Of a DNA stretch of 64,000 nucleotides, positions 15,719 to 25,959 are shown piece after piece. Where the stretch lies: contig MU831572.1 in NCBI GenBank assembly GCA_029204225.1, positions 98,317 to 162,316 on the forward strand, written 5' to 3'. The translations under genes were made by a program, and so were the position numbers. Position 1 is the first letter of the stretch; each line of letters begins with the position of its first letter. The notes beneath the pieces are model-generated. The model ran no database searches and was not told the origin of the DNA. It worked only from the letters and a program-made list of their open reading frames with translations. The stretch is from Diphasiastrum complanatum. Lineage: Eukaryota > Streptophyta > Lycopodiopsida > Lycopodiales > Lycopodiaceae.

Positions 15719-18056
15719 GATGTTCCGCATGACATTCTATCTAGCAACATGGGGGTGGAATATGTTGAATCCGGAGGGAGCCTTAAACCATCTCAGGTCC
15801 CAAAGGAGGTCCTCGAGCAGCAGGCGGCCTTATTTCACCAGGCCCAACAACGCCGACAAGCAGCAGCAGCAGCAGGCAGCTCCGGAACGACAAGCACTTC
15901 CGACTCTGATCCTATGGGCGTGATTCCGTCCACACAGGCAATCCCCTCTCCATCACTTGCTCTCACACTCCCACCACCACCCCCACCATTTACTGCCTCC
16001 TCCACACCCTCACTAACTCTCAACACGAGCTTCACTTCCACATTTCCACAAAAGCCCTCCCCTATACAAATCTCCACCCTACTTGACTCCACAGTCAACG
16101 TAGATGATTTTGCATTACAATTACTAATTGCATTACCATCAACCATTGTCACCACTAACCCAATCCCACACTCTCCGCCACGTCGTATCTCCCCACCCCT
16201 CAATCCACAATCACCTCCACCTGTCTTTCATACACCTCCGTCTAGTCCTATTCCTGATTTTCTACCATTTAACCCCATGTCGTATCCTAACTACACACGC
16301 ACCCTCCCTGACATTGGTCCTTGGGAGGAGCTACCCCTTACAGCCCAAAAAGTGGTATGGTTGGTGAATGAGCTCCAATACAATATATTCGGCACCCTAG
16401 GGGGACAGTACACTATGCGGCAATTCGACGATAGTGCTATGGCGGACCTTCAAAAAGATAAAGCAAGACTGGAGGAGGAAAACAAACAACAACAGCTGCA
16501 TCCAGAACCTAACAAATTACAATCAACAACAACAGCAGATGCTACTCCACCCCCAGAACCAGCTCCAACTGAAGGTATCCCACATGCAACAAACCATCGA
16601 TACCCTCAAAGCCGAAAAGGATGAGGCTGTAGCAGATTCACAAGCAGCAAGTTCCACTATGAAGGAACGGTTGGAAATGGTGGACTTCAACAACTTCGCA
16701 CCACCAGCTATTCTTGAGGGAACTGCCATTCTTGTGGTGGCCTATCAAACGCTCGCCCAAAAGCTAAAAGCCACAACGGAGCACCACTCAAAATTACAAC
16801 AATCATACATTGCTTCTGTCGAGGCCCTCAACCAGCACATAGCCACCCTGGAAGAACACTTAAAGGCTGCTACCCAGTCGACACCGTTGGTTCATGCAGA
16901 GCACGTCCAATTCCATGATTCGGGGCACCACTTTGATGGACCAGATGGTGGAGATGGAGCAGGATTTCAACAGCCTCCTCCTGCAACTCAAGGCTCCGCA
17001 TTTCAAGGCCAACCCCTGGGGGCAAGGAGCTCAAACACCAACCAATCCATCGGGCTCTGGGGATACCAACTCCCAACTTTTCTTTTTCCTTCCACCGCTT
17101 CTAACCCCCTCGACACCACTAACCCCACCTTCATTCCACGACAATTTTCTCCTGAGTCACAAAGAAGTGCAGAAGCTAACCCCTCGCCTCCTCTCTCTCC
17201 TGAACCCGATCCACAAACCGAACACGAGATTGCCTCTGAAGCCCCAACCATCCGGCACAGAATCACGCCCACAGAACCAAGCAAGGAGTTGCGTGCCTCT
17301 CAGGAGTTTGCAAAGAAGTATCCAACAAGGAAAGAGCGAGGTGGCTACACACTGTCAGATTTGGACCAGTGTCGGACACATAAAGCAGCAGTCAAACTCC
17401 TGGATCCACAACCTCTCTGCCGTCATCAGCTCTTCCTGCAAAGTAAGACCTCAATGGCACGGTATCTCGAAGCTCCCTCCTACATGCGCACCAATCCTTA
17501 TTACTATCCAGTAGCAAGGCGAGAACCATTTCCTGCCACCAAGGTCAAGAACAGAATCTTTTGGCCTAAGCTCACAGGCGTGGATACCGGCAACTTAGCC
17601 GAAGACATGGTCACCAACTGCCGAGTATTCTACCAGAAGCACCATGGCAATCCTGATCACGATGTCAGATACTTTGCGGATAATTGCGGCATGGTGGCAT
17701 TTCTGGCAGAACTCAAAGTTTTTTGGGATCAAGGGTTACACCCAATCGCCCTTGACATCAATGAACCCTTGCGCACGCAAGATGACCATATCAACGTTGC
17801 AAGGCTCTATTATCGCGCTGCACTCACTTCCGCCCTGCACGTTGATATGGTGGAGCTATGGAAAACCCATAACTTTCTCCAGAGTATGCTCCATTACTAC
17901 AAATCCATGCCCTTCCTGAACAAATTACGGTGGCAAATGATGGAGGGCATCGGCACGACAATATACCACTCCCGACAGCAATAGTCTCGTGTCCAAGAAG
18001 CACAAAAGATCCAGTACGAAAAGACGTCGATTGGTGTGGGACCACCAATCCAATAA
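15719..18056 (+). pseudogene. Extra ORF before the 3' LTR, copy 1 (coiled-coil, Pro/Gln-rich)
   Basis: About 780 codons remain. The order is: a Gln/Ala-rich run (QAAALFHQAQ type) near 15800-15880, a long Pro/Ser/Thr-rich part to about 16260, a short conserved block (YPNYTRTLPDIGPWEELPL), a charged and Gln-rich coiled coil at about 16440-16860, another low-complexity part, and a conserved C-terminal domain from about 17330 (DLDQCRTHKAA, FWPKLTGVDTGNLAEDMV, VRYFADNCGMVAFLAELKVF, HVDMVELWKTHNFLQ). No transmembrane segment, protease or polymerase motif is seen. A 2-bp loss near 16501 shifts the frame and a TAG lies at 17982-17984; the stop TAA at 18054-18056 touches the polypurine tract. I do not recognise the family. 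Its place suggests an accessory protein of the retrotransposon. Confidence 0.7.
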
Positions 18057-18065
18057 GGAGGGGGA
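18055..18065 (+). promoter_or_regulatory. Polypurine tract, copy 1
   Basis: AAGGAGGGGGA lies 3 bp before the LTR start TGTTAGCAAC, the place of plus-strand priming. The copy 2 counterpart AAGGCGGGGGA is at 30121-30131. Confidence 0.75.
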
Positions 18066-18068
18066 TAA

Positions 18069-18720
18069 TGTTAGCAACTGTGCTAACACAGAGGAAATAA
18101 AAATAATAATAATAAAACTCCGTGGCATGTGCTTTGTAAGACCACGTATGAGTATCTGTCAATAAACTTCAAGCCATGGCATGTGTTTTGTAAGTCCATG
18201 AGTAGAAGCTTAAATAATAATAAAATAGCTTAAACTTAGATTTAGAACTTAGACTTAGGAAACTTAAGATTAGAAATATTTTATCTTAAGTTTTCCTAAG
18301 TTAAATAATTTGAAGTTCTAAATCCTAAGTTAGAAGTTCTTGAAAGGCTAGAAACAGATTAGTCCCATAAGTTAGTAGACACTTATGGAAGACCCTCCTT
18401 GCCATAAAAGGAGAGGTATTTGCATTGTAACCAACACTTTTGAGATTAAGCTATCTTGCTCTCTATTTTGGAGAATTATCATTCTATGTCATTTGTGTTC
18501 CCTTTGGAAAGGTGCATAGCTTGAGGGAAGGTGCTCGGGCCTCCTCTTGCCTCCTTTTCATCGGTTTATTATGGCATGTTCTTTATTGCTTATTTGCTTA
18601 ATATTAGCCGCAATATCATTTTATTATCGTAGAAACTTAAAAAGTGGACGAATCTCTACATCCCTATACTACACCCGTAAGTATATCTAGCCACCGCACA
18701 CACTAGAAATACTTCCAGCA
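18069..18720 (+). repeat. 3' LTR, gypsy-type copy 1
   Basis: It starts TGTTAGCAACTG and ends TTCCAGCA (652 bp). It aligns with 30135-30917; copy 1 lacks an internal stretch present there at about 30655-30830. U3 carries a direct repeat (GGCATGTGCTTTGTAAG at about 18125 and GGCATGTGTTTTGTAAG at about 18177) and a long nested hairpin (18235-18329). Confidence 0.8.
18235..18329 (+). other. Nested hairpin in LTR
   Basis: The inner stem pairs 18253-18270 with 18283-18301 (ACTTAGGAAACTTAAGAT and its complement with one extra T). The outer stem pairs 18235-18250 with 18313-18329 (CTTAGATTTAGAACTT and its complement with one extra C). The same fold can form in the LTR of copy 2 at about 30296-30392, so it predates both insertions. 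Confidence 0.7.
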
Positions 18721-18789
18721 ACTTTGTTTTGTTTTGTCTTTTTTTTTCTGATGACGACATTGTATCATCTACATTTAGATATCCCTAAT

Positions 18790-20585
18790 GATTTGGCACC
18801 TATACAAAGATGAGGAGGCAAAAGAATTCCAATATCTGCTGATGATCGTTCCTGTTATACGGCAGAAGGAAAGAAGAACTTGGATTTGTGGACAAATGGA
18901 ACATTGCATCCTCAAGATCCTAGCACATTGACTCATCCCACATTCTCTTCAATAACTCATCTAGTAACATGGATATGCAATGGGCATACTGGATTACTAG
19001 GATATTGTGAGAGATTGCAAAACTATGGAAATCAGTTCAACTTACAATTACTGAAGGATGTGGAAGAGGCTAAAAAGAAGGAGGCTAGGAGTAAGAAGAG
19101 AAAGTGGCAAAATTGAAAGGATATTCAGACCCTTTCAAAAGGCGGTTATCGAAATAGGAGAATTCGAACATTCCAACAAGCATACACTGATTTTTTGTAA
19201 CTTGATTAATGACATATGATTTTATTTCAGCTATTGTGCTATTTTACTCACTATCTGGTTCTTTTGCAGATCTGCATTAGTAGGTCATCAGAATATAAAG
19301 GACAATGCTTCAATTGGAATGTCGTTGGGCTCAATATTGACAGGCAAATCTACTGAGTGTATCATGATGAACAATAGGAGTTCCAATGGAAAGTGCAAAA
19401 TTGTAGAGTCTTTGATGCTGGACATTCAGAAAATTTTAGATAAGACTATAGTTCAGGGTGCTTTGCTGGTATTAGCAGAGAAGCATATTCAACAATATTT
19501 CAACTTATTAGAGAAGCTTTTAAGCAAGTTCGAATTAGAAAAGTCCCTATCCCTAGGGCATATCACTTGAAGACAGAGAGTAATACATTGAACATAGGTA
19601 TGCATAAAATCATTGGTACCCCATTTCATATTGAGGAAGTGTATGAAACTGATAAAAGATCCATATCATATAATTCATCAAACAACTTCTTTGTTGATCT
19701 AAATCACTTGTTAACATACATGGTCACATTTTATGATATAACCTTAGAAAAGGTGAATGGTAAAATAATCATAGTACTTAAGTTAGATGAGTCAGATATT
19801 GTGAAAGGGTAGAAGATGGAGAGAGTTAGTATAACTCTCATGAATGGTGCACTATCACAAAAAGTGGACTAAGGAGACTTCAGATTCAGTTTCCAGTCCG
19901 AAAATGATATATGGTGGTTGGCAGCTTTTCAGGTAATAATCCTCATTATTAACTAAGTCTTATTCTATATCTAAAAAATTCTTATTTAACTAAGTTGGTT
20001 TTATTCATTGGACAGGTACTGAAGGAGAATCACGATATATTATCATGGATATTCTCTAGGACATCTTACCCTAGGATCATCAAGGACCATATGGAAGGAT
20101 CATTTCTCAATGTTCCAAGAGTTGAAGACTTCAAAGTTGAATGGCACTTAGCAGGTGATTTAAAAACATTGAAATGCATGTATAATGTCTCTCACGGTGC
20201 TACATCTGAACATCCTTGTTTATATTGCATGAAAATGGCAAACGATGTAACTAGAAGTACAGGAATTACTAGAGAAAATGCAGATCCAAACTGGAAGCCA
20301 ATATTGTCTATTCCCTTGAAAAATGTGCATGTCTGCACTCTTCATACAGAAGTTAGGATACTAGAAAATCTCGTTTATCTTCATATAGTTTTTGCATGGA
20401 ATAGTAAGCCAACATCAGTAGCGAAGGAAGCTATTTGTCGGTTAGAAGATGTTTTATCAAAACCAGGACTGCATAAGGGACATGTCAAAATACAGAAAGA
20501 TGAAAAGCTTTCTGGAAAGTTAGGAAATATGAAAGTGTCTGGTCATCACAAGGGATGGAGAAGTCACATTGGCAAGCACGGATAG
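18790..20585 (+). pseudogene. Unrecognised transposase-like gene with introns (relic)
   Basis: Several frames in series look like exons of one gene. Recognisable pieces are DRSCYTAEGKKNLDLWTNGT near 18845, a frame from 19319 (SLGSILTGKS), one from 19567 (IGTPFHIEEVYETDKRSIS), and the longest at 19995-20585 with EWHLAGDLKTLKCMYNVSHG followed by HPCLYC. Intron-like borders are seen: TTCTTTTGCAG at about 19270, and GTAATAATCC to TTGGACAG at about 19932-20016, which joins IWWLAAFQ to VLKENHDILSW in frame. The GDLK...HPCxxC order recalls uncharacterised transposase-like proteins, but I cannot name the family. Stops at 19570 and 19812 break it. Confidence 0.45.
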
Positions 20586-20929
20586 CATTTCGTCGAAATA
20601 CACAACATGGAGGAACAAATGATAAATGAAACTATATTTGCCAGTCATTTCAGTGGTTCTACCGCAGAGTTCAAATTCAACAGATCACTGAATCTTCAAA
20701 TTACGGCAAATTTAGAAAAGCTTGCAATCAAAGCCTCAACCACGTGGCCATAATATGAAAGAAAAGATGAAAAACCGTGTCAAATTCAACCGCCTGGCGA
20801 TCTCACAACTGTTAGGGAAGTTTCTGATATTGTCTCTGTTCCGACACCAACCCCCGAATGTCCCCAATCACCATCCAGGCAGGTAAGGCAAGGCCCCCCT
20901 CGAATCTCCAGCCCATGATGTCCCTGCAT
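20586..20929. other. No gene recognised
   Basis: Junction between the transposase-like relic and gypsy pol. No supported frame. Confidence 0.4.
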
Positions 20930-22264
20930 ACTTTAAGGACTATATGATCGAGGATGTCATAGTGAACCAAATGAAACCAACGAATATATTGTCCATGTCG
21001 GAGCTCATCTCAATCGCGAACAATGCAGATGGCTTGAAAAGCTCCTGCGAAAATATAAACATGTCTTTGCGTGGACCTATAAAGACATGAAAGGCGTCTC
21101 ACCTCAAGTAGCTGTGCATTGGATCCCACTTAAATCGGGTAGAGGCCAACTGCTAGTCGTCCATACAGATGCAATCCCATCTATAAGGCCAAGATCAAAG
21201 AAGAATTACAACGCCTCTTAAATGCGGGATTTATCTATGAAATCGAACATACTGAGTGGGTCTCCCCAATTGTCATCGTTCCCAAGAAAAATGGAAAACT
21301 CCAAATTTGTGTCGACTTTAAGAAACTTAACATTGTCACCGAATGTGATTATTTTCCATTACCTTTCAGAGAATCCATCTTAGAAAATCTAGCAGGAGAT
21401 GAGGTTACTCCTTCTTAGATGACTTTAGCGGATACAATATGATCCAAATTGCTGAAGAAGATCAACATAAAACTGTTTTTTTCATAGAATGGGGCACCTT
21501 CTGCTGGAAAGTCATGCCCTTTGGTCTCTGCAATGCCCCTAGCACCTTCCAACGTGTTATGCAAGCTGTCTTTTCTCAGCAGATGGGCGATACCCTAGAG
21601 GTTTACTTGGACGATTTAGATGCACATTCAGAAGAAACATGTCATCTGTCTGTGCTCAAAAAAAAATTTATCCAATGTCAACGCTTCGGCATTTCCCTTA
21701 ATTCTAAAAAATGCCAGAGCTGGGTAACACGTGGTATTGTGTTAGAACATATTGTTTTTCGAAATGGCATTGCCACTGACCCTGAATAGATCTTTATCAT
21801 TCAAAATCTACGGGATCCGTGTACGATATGCGAAGTTTACTCTTACAAAAGGTGAAATACCCTCTGCAATTTCTCTCACTCATGAAGGTATTGGTGCAAG
21901 CCATTTCTCTTCTGAAACGACTGCTAAGAAAATCCTCTTGGCCGGTTTTTGGTCGCCAACACTCTTCAAGGATACGCACAATTACAGTAAAGACTGTGAC
22001 GTCTGCCAATGCACAAAACGCTTTCAAAAGACCGACTACATGCCTTTACACCCTGTAACCACTGATCAAGATTTTCAGAAATGGGGGACTGATTATGTTG
22101 GACCCATTAGTCCCGCTGCTCGACACACACAATCTCGTTACATCATAGTAGCTACGAACTATTGCACCAAATGGGCTGAAACAAGAGCTGCTCGCAATAC
22201 TGACGCTCGTTCTATCGCAAAATTTCTCTATGAACAGGTTATATCAGATCAGACATACAAATAG
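20930..22264 (+). pseudogene. Ty3/gypsy pol remnant (RT and integrase N-terminus)
   Basis: The first frame gives NEYIVHVGAHLNREQCRW and VFAWTYKDMKGVSPQVAVHW, the usual lead-in to gypsy RT. RT follows in shifted frames: NGKLQICVDFKKLN, then GTFCWKVMPFGLCNAPSTFQ at about 21490, and the catalytic box as VYLDDL, where most gypsy elements have YxDD with V or I. The RT thumb and RNase H are deleted at about 21790. Integrase resumes with the HHCC-type zinc region (HEGIGASHFSS, CDVCQC) and the core start WGTDYVGPISP, and is cut at about 22260. Several frameshifts and stops make it inactive. Confidence 0.85.
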
Positions 22265-22813
22265 TCTTTCTCGGAGAACACCACAAAAGTCATTATTTTC
22301 AGAAGAATTTTTCTCCTACTATCTCAAATAGAATTTGCCTGACCCATTTTTTACAGTGCATGATTCATTTTTACCCTCCACGAATTCTATCTCAGAGACA
22401 CACTTTGCAGAAATAGAAAATAGTTAGTTTTTGCATTAGACACTGACTTCCGGAATTCGCAGACAATTCGTTGAAGCTTAAAAACGTTTCTACGATTTCC
22501 TTGTTACCTTCGCAAATTTTAAATTAGACACATTTTGTATTGTCAGACAATTTTTCTATTTTGAGACACAAAAATCACTTATAGAAATTCGTCGGCCCTC
22601 AGAACTTTGCCTCAAAATTCGCGACCATCATTACAAAATCATGGACACTGAGGACGATTTGTGGGAGGAGTTGCGAATTCCTGACCAAAAAAGTCTATAT
22701 ATAGACCTCCACCCTTCTCTCCACGAATTCATTTTAGATTCTTGCTCTCGAGTTCATGCCCAAATTTTTCAGAATTTTTAAACTAACCAGAGCAATCTAA
22801 AATCACTGCTACT
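22265..22813 (+). promoter_or_regulatory. Leader with TATA box before the extra ORF
   Basis: No coding frame is seen. TATATATA at 22696-22703 lies about 110 bp before the ATG at 22814, followed by a pyrimidine-rich CTCCACCCTTCTCTCC stretch as in plant transcription starts. It could be an internal promoter giving a separate mRNA for the extra frame. This is inferred from sequence only. Confidence 0.45.
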
Positions 22814-24601
22814 ATGGCCTCCCATGATTCCTTGCTATCTCTGCATCGCCGTAAATCCCCTAGGCCTTATTCAGGGGACATTTTTATGATTTGTATCAAG
22901 AATTACGCTGAGCAGCTCATCCTGGCCAAGGATATTCTCACTAACCTTGGATTTGATCTGACTCACTTCTGTGACCAGCAGAGCGAGAGCCTGATCCGAG
23001 TGGCCTACTCAACCTATTCAGATGAATTCCAGACTTTTAAGCTTACATCAAAGACTAGGTAGTTACACACTCATCAACGTCTCTCCTGAGCATATATAGA
23101 GCATTGGCTTCCCTAATCTCGGAGAGCCGATCCATGGCAAGGGCACCAGTTATGATGCCAAATATTCTACAAAGTTTCTGATAGAGGACGGCAAAACTAT
23201 TGCCCAAACCAATGACGGGATCGCCATCCGCCTCATCACAGATCCCCATCTTTGGGCTACCTCCGAAATCCTCACCACCATGGTCGAGGTGCATACTGCC
23301 AAGGTGGATCGCATACCCCCGAGCGACCTCTTCTATTTGACCATCACCATGGACGATCCCACTCAAAACTACAAGTGGGCTGAGAAGGTAGCAGAAAAAC
23401 TGTGCGGGGCCTTGAAAGCTAGAAAACCAACTACCAAGTGTGGATATCTCCTCCACATGTTGGTCACCAAACAGTTGGGGTCTCGAGCGGCTACTGCCAT
23501 CAAAGAGCTTGATGATCTCTATCCGAGCACTAAGAAGCGAGCCACCCCACAACCAACAGCTGAACCAGTTTCACCGGCACGACCAACTAAGAAGCAAAAA
23601 GAGAAAGCGATCAGCACATAAGCCGACGTCCCTCATGACATTTTATCCAGTGACATCGGGACTGAGTATGCTGAATCTAGAGGGAGCCTTAAACTCTCTC
23701 AGGTCCCAAAAGAGGTCCTAGCGCAGCAGGAGGCCTTGCTCCACTAGGCCCAACAACGCAGACAAGCAGTAGCGGCAGCAGTAGGCAGCATAGTTGAGGC
23801 AAACACTTCTAGTTCTAATCCTATGGGCGTGGTTCTGTCCACACCGGCACCCTCCACAACCCCAACTCCCTCACTTGCTGTCCACCACCACCTCCACCAA
23901 TTACACCTACCTCCACACTGTCACTCACTCTCAACACGGGCTTCAATTCCACACATCCACAAAAGCCGTCACCTGTACAAATATCCACCCTACTTGACTC
24001 TACAGTCAATGTAGATGATTTTGCATTACAATTACTCACCGGAATTCCATCAACCCCCGTCACCACTAGCCCACTCCCCACATCTCTGCCATGTAGTATC
24101 TCCCCACCTCTTTTGCCCATCATCCCTCAATCACCTCCACCTGCCTTTCATTCATCTCCATCTAACCATGTTCATGAGTTTCTACCCTTTAACGTAATGC
24201 CATATCCTAACTACACACGCACCCTCTTTGACTTTGGCCCATGGGAGCAGTTACCCCTTCTAGCCCAAAAAGCGTTATGGTTGGTAAATGAGCTCCAATA
24301 CAATCTATTCGGCACCCTAGGGAGACAATATACTATGCAGCAATTCGACGATGGCGCTATGGCAGACCTTCAAGAAAAAATAAGGCTGGAGGAGGAAAAC
24401 AAGCAACAGCAGCTGCAGATCCAAAACCTTACCACTTATAATCAACAACAACAATAGATGCTCATCCACCTCCAGAACCAGCTCCAACTGAAGGTATCCA
24501 ACATGTAGAATACCATCGATAACATCAAAGCAGAAAGGGATGAGGCCGTAGCAGATGCACAAGCCGGACGTTCCGCTATGAAGGAACAGTTGGAATTGGT
24601 G
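22814..24601 (+). pseudogene. Extra ORF, copy 2, N-terminal part
   Basis: It starts MASHDSLLSLHRRKSPRPYS after a TATA-containing leader. This N-terminal quarter (about 270 codons, absent from copy 1) is a compact non-repetitive domain (FMICIKNYAEQLILAKDILT; then GFPNLGEPIHGKGTSYDAKY, LITDPHLWATSEILTTMVEV, YKWAEKVAEKLCGALKARKP). It ends in a basic tail (RPTKKQKEKA) and then runs into the same Pro-rich and coiled-coil regions as copy 1. Lesions are a TAG at 23060 with a frameshift, a TAA near 23619, and stops in the Gln-rich parts. The MULE enters inside the coiled coil at 24601/24602. With the second part the ancestral frame had about 1,050 codons. Family unknown; KKQKEK-type basic runs could be nuclear localisation signals. 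Confidence 0.65.
24593..24601 (+). repeat. 9-bp target site duplication, left
   Basis: GAATTGGTG here and GAATTAGTG at 28739-28747 flank the insertion. With the element removed, the host frame continues as in copy 1 (LEMVDFNNFAPP). Nine base pairs is the duplication length typical of Mutator-like elements. Confidence 0.85.
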
Positions 24602-25259
24602 AGGGAAAGCCTTTTGGCGAGCTTTTTGCGGCGAGCTTTTTTAGCACCTTATGATACAACCAGATTTGGTTTCAACCTGGCACCTGTCAATGTGACGAAG
24701 GGGAATGATGAACACATGAGCCATATGTATTGAAAATATTTTTCCAAGCACAACTTTTTCTATTAAATGTATATTTCTCGTATCTATCTTAGTAGTACCA
24801 AGTTCCAAAACATATTCTTTTGCAATATACTTTAGGTTTTTGAATGTCTAACATCACAACTCTTGGAAGGCTGCCTTATTTTTAGATTATATAAATTGAG
24901 ATTTTCAACTTTGTGTACAAAATGGCATGTCCATATCCAGTACAAGACAGAACTAAAATTGCAATTCTTGGAAACAATTAGTGGCAATCAAGAGAATGGT
25001 TAGTTATTGATGTTTTTGAATACAAAGATAGATTGGGAATCGATTTTGTTGGTATTGGTGGTCATATTCACTAAAATGGCGCCTGTCACATCGTTAGAAA
25101 AATAGAAGCTTCAGCGGAATATTATCCTTGTGTTGTGAGCTGACTAAGATGTTCTGGAATGTGGTCTAGCTACTAATTGAAATAGAATTTTTCTAGCCTT
25201 TAAACTGATGGTCAGATTGTCAGATCAACCATACTTTTAAATCTGACATTGTTACTAGA

Positions 25260-25752
25260 ATGAGGACAATTGCTGGTCATGTCCAGCCTTTTATTGTGAC
25301 AGATAAGGTTCAAAGAGAAATTTTGCTTTTCATAATCATGAGGCTTGAACAGCTTCTTGTTGATGATGGGACAAATGTAGAGATGGTTCGTTCAGTCCTT
25401 GCTGAAATAGGGCATGTACCAATACTTGCAGCTCAGTCTGTTTCTGAATTGACAAAGATGGTTGAGAATGGGTCTCTCAGCAGAATTTTAGAAGCTTATG
25501 CTCACCCAAGAAGGACTATTCGAGGAATCTTACCAAGTATCCCACCACAGGTGAATGAGACTCTCTTTGTGCTTCCTAAGGAAAGAATTTTTTGGGAAGC
25601 CTTACACACAAATGGCTGCACAGTTGTGTGGGAATGTGGCTGTTGATGTGTTTGTGGAGGTGTCCCTAGGTTTGGTCGAGCCACTGAAAAACTTTTTCAA
25701 GCATCTACCTATCCAGGTTACGTCGGATGGTCTCCAAGGCAGAAAACATAGT
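25260..25752 (+). pseudogene. Captured fragment of organellar-type glycyl-tRNA synthetase, beta-type C-terminal region
   Basis: The frame holds LLFIIMRLEQLLVDDGTNVE, MVRSVLAEIGHVPILAAQSV, LSRILEAYAHPRRTIRG and LPKERIFWEAL. After a frameshift near 25620 it goes on as VDVFVEVSLGLVEPLKNFF. I recognise this order from the plant EDD1-type glycyl-tRNA synthetase of plastids and mitochondria: a helical region with RLEQ(L/F)LVD and VVRS(V/I)LAE, the EAY.RP.RIVRG motif, then the C-terminal DEF(I/V)E...QPLxxFF helices near the anticodon-binding domain. The enzyme charges tRNA-Gly; this piece lacks the catalytic part and cannot do so. It lies inside the MULE, so it was most likely copied from the host gene by the transposon. 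The assignment rests on remembered family motifs and no search was run. Confidence 0.65.
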
Positions 25753-25959
25753 GCTTTGGGAGATGGTTTGGACAGTCTTCTACACCTAAAGAAGAATTCA
25801 ATGTACGACTTCATTCATGGTAGTAGATTTCCAGGACAAGGTTCTTTGGAAGAATGATGCTTTGTTTTCAAAATGTCAACGAAGGGACCTGCTTCAAGAG
25901 TGGATTTAGTAAATCGAATGTGACAAACAGACAATGGTGATCTAAAAAATGCTTGGGTC

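Larger units (their letters stand above)
15719..18720 (+). mobile_element. Gypsy-type LTR element, copy 1 (3' part)
   Basis: This copy holds most of the extra reading frame, a polypurine tract and one LTR. It matches copy 2 (20930-30917) from 15719 onward, beginning at DVPHDILSS, and ends at the LTR end TTCCAGCA. Pol and the N-terminal quarter of the extra frame are missing on the left, so it is a truncated relic and no target duplication can be checked. Confidence 0.8.
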
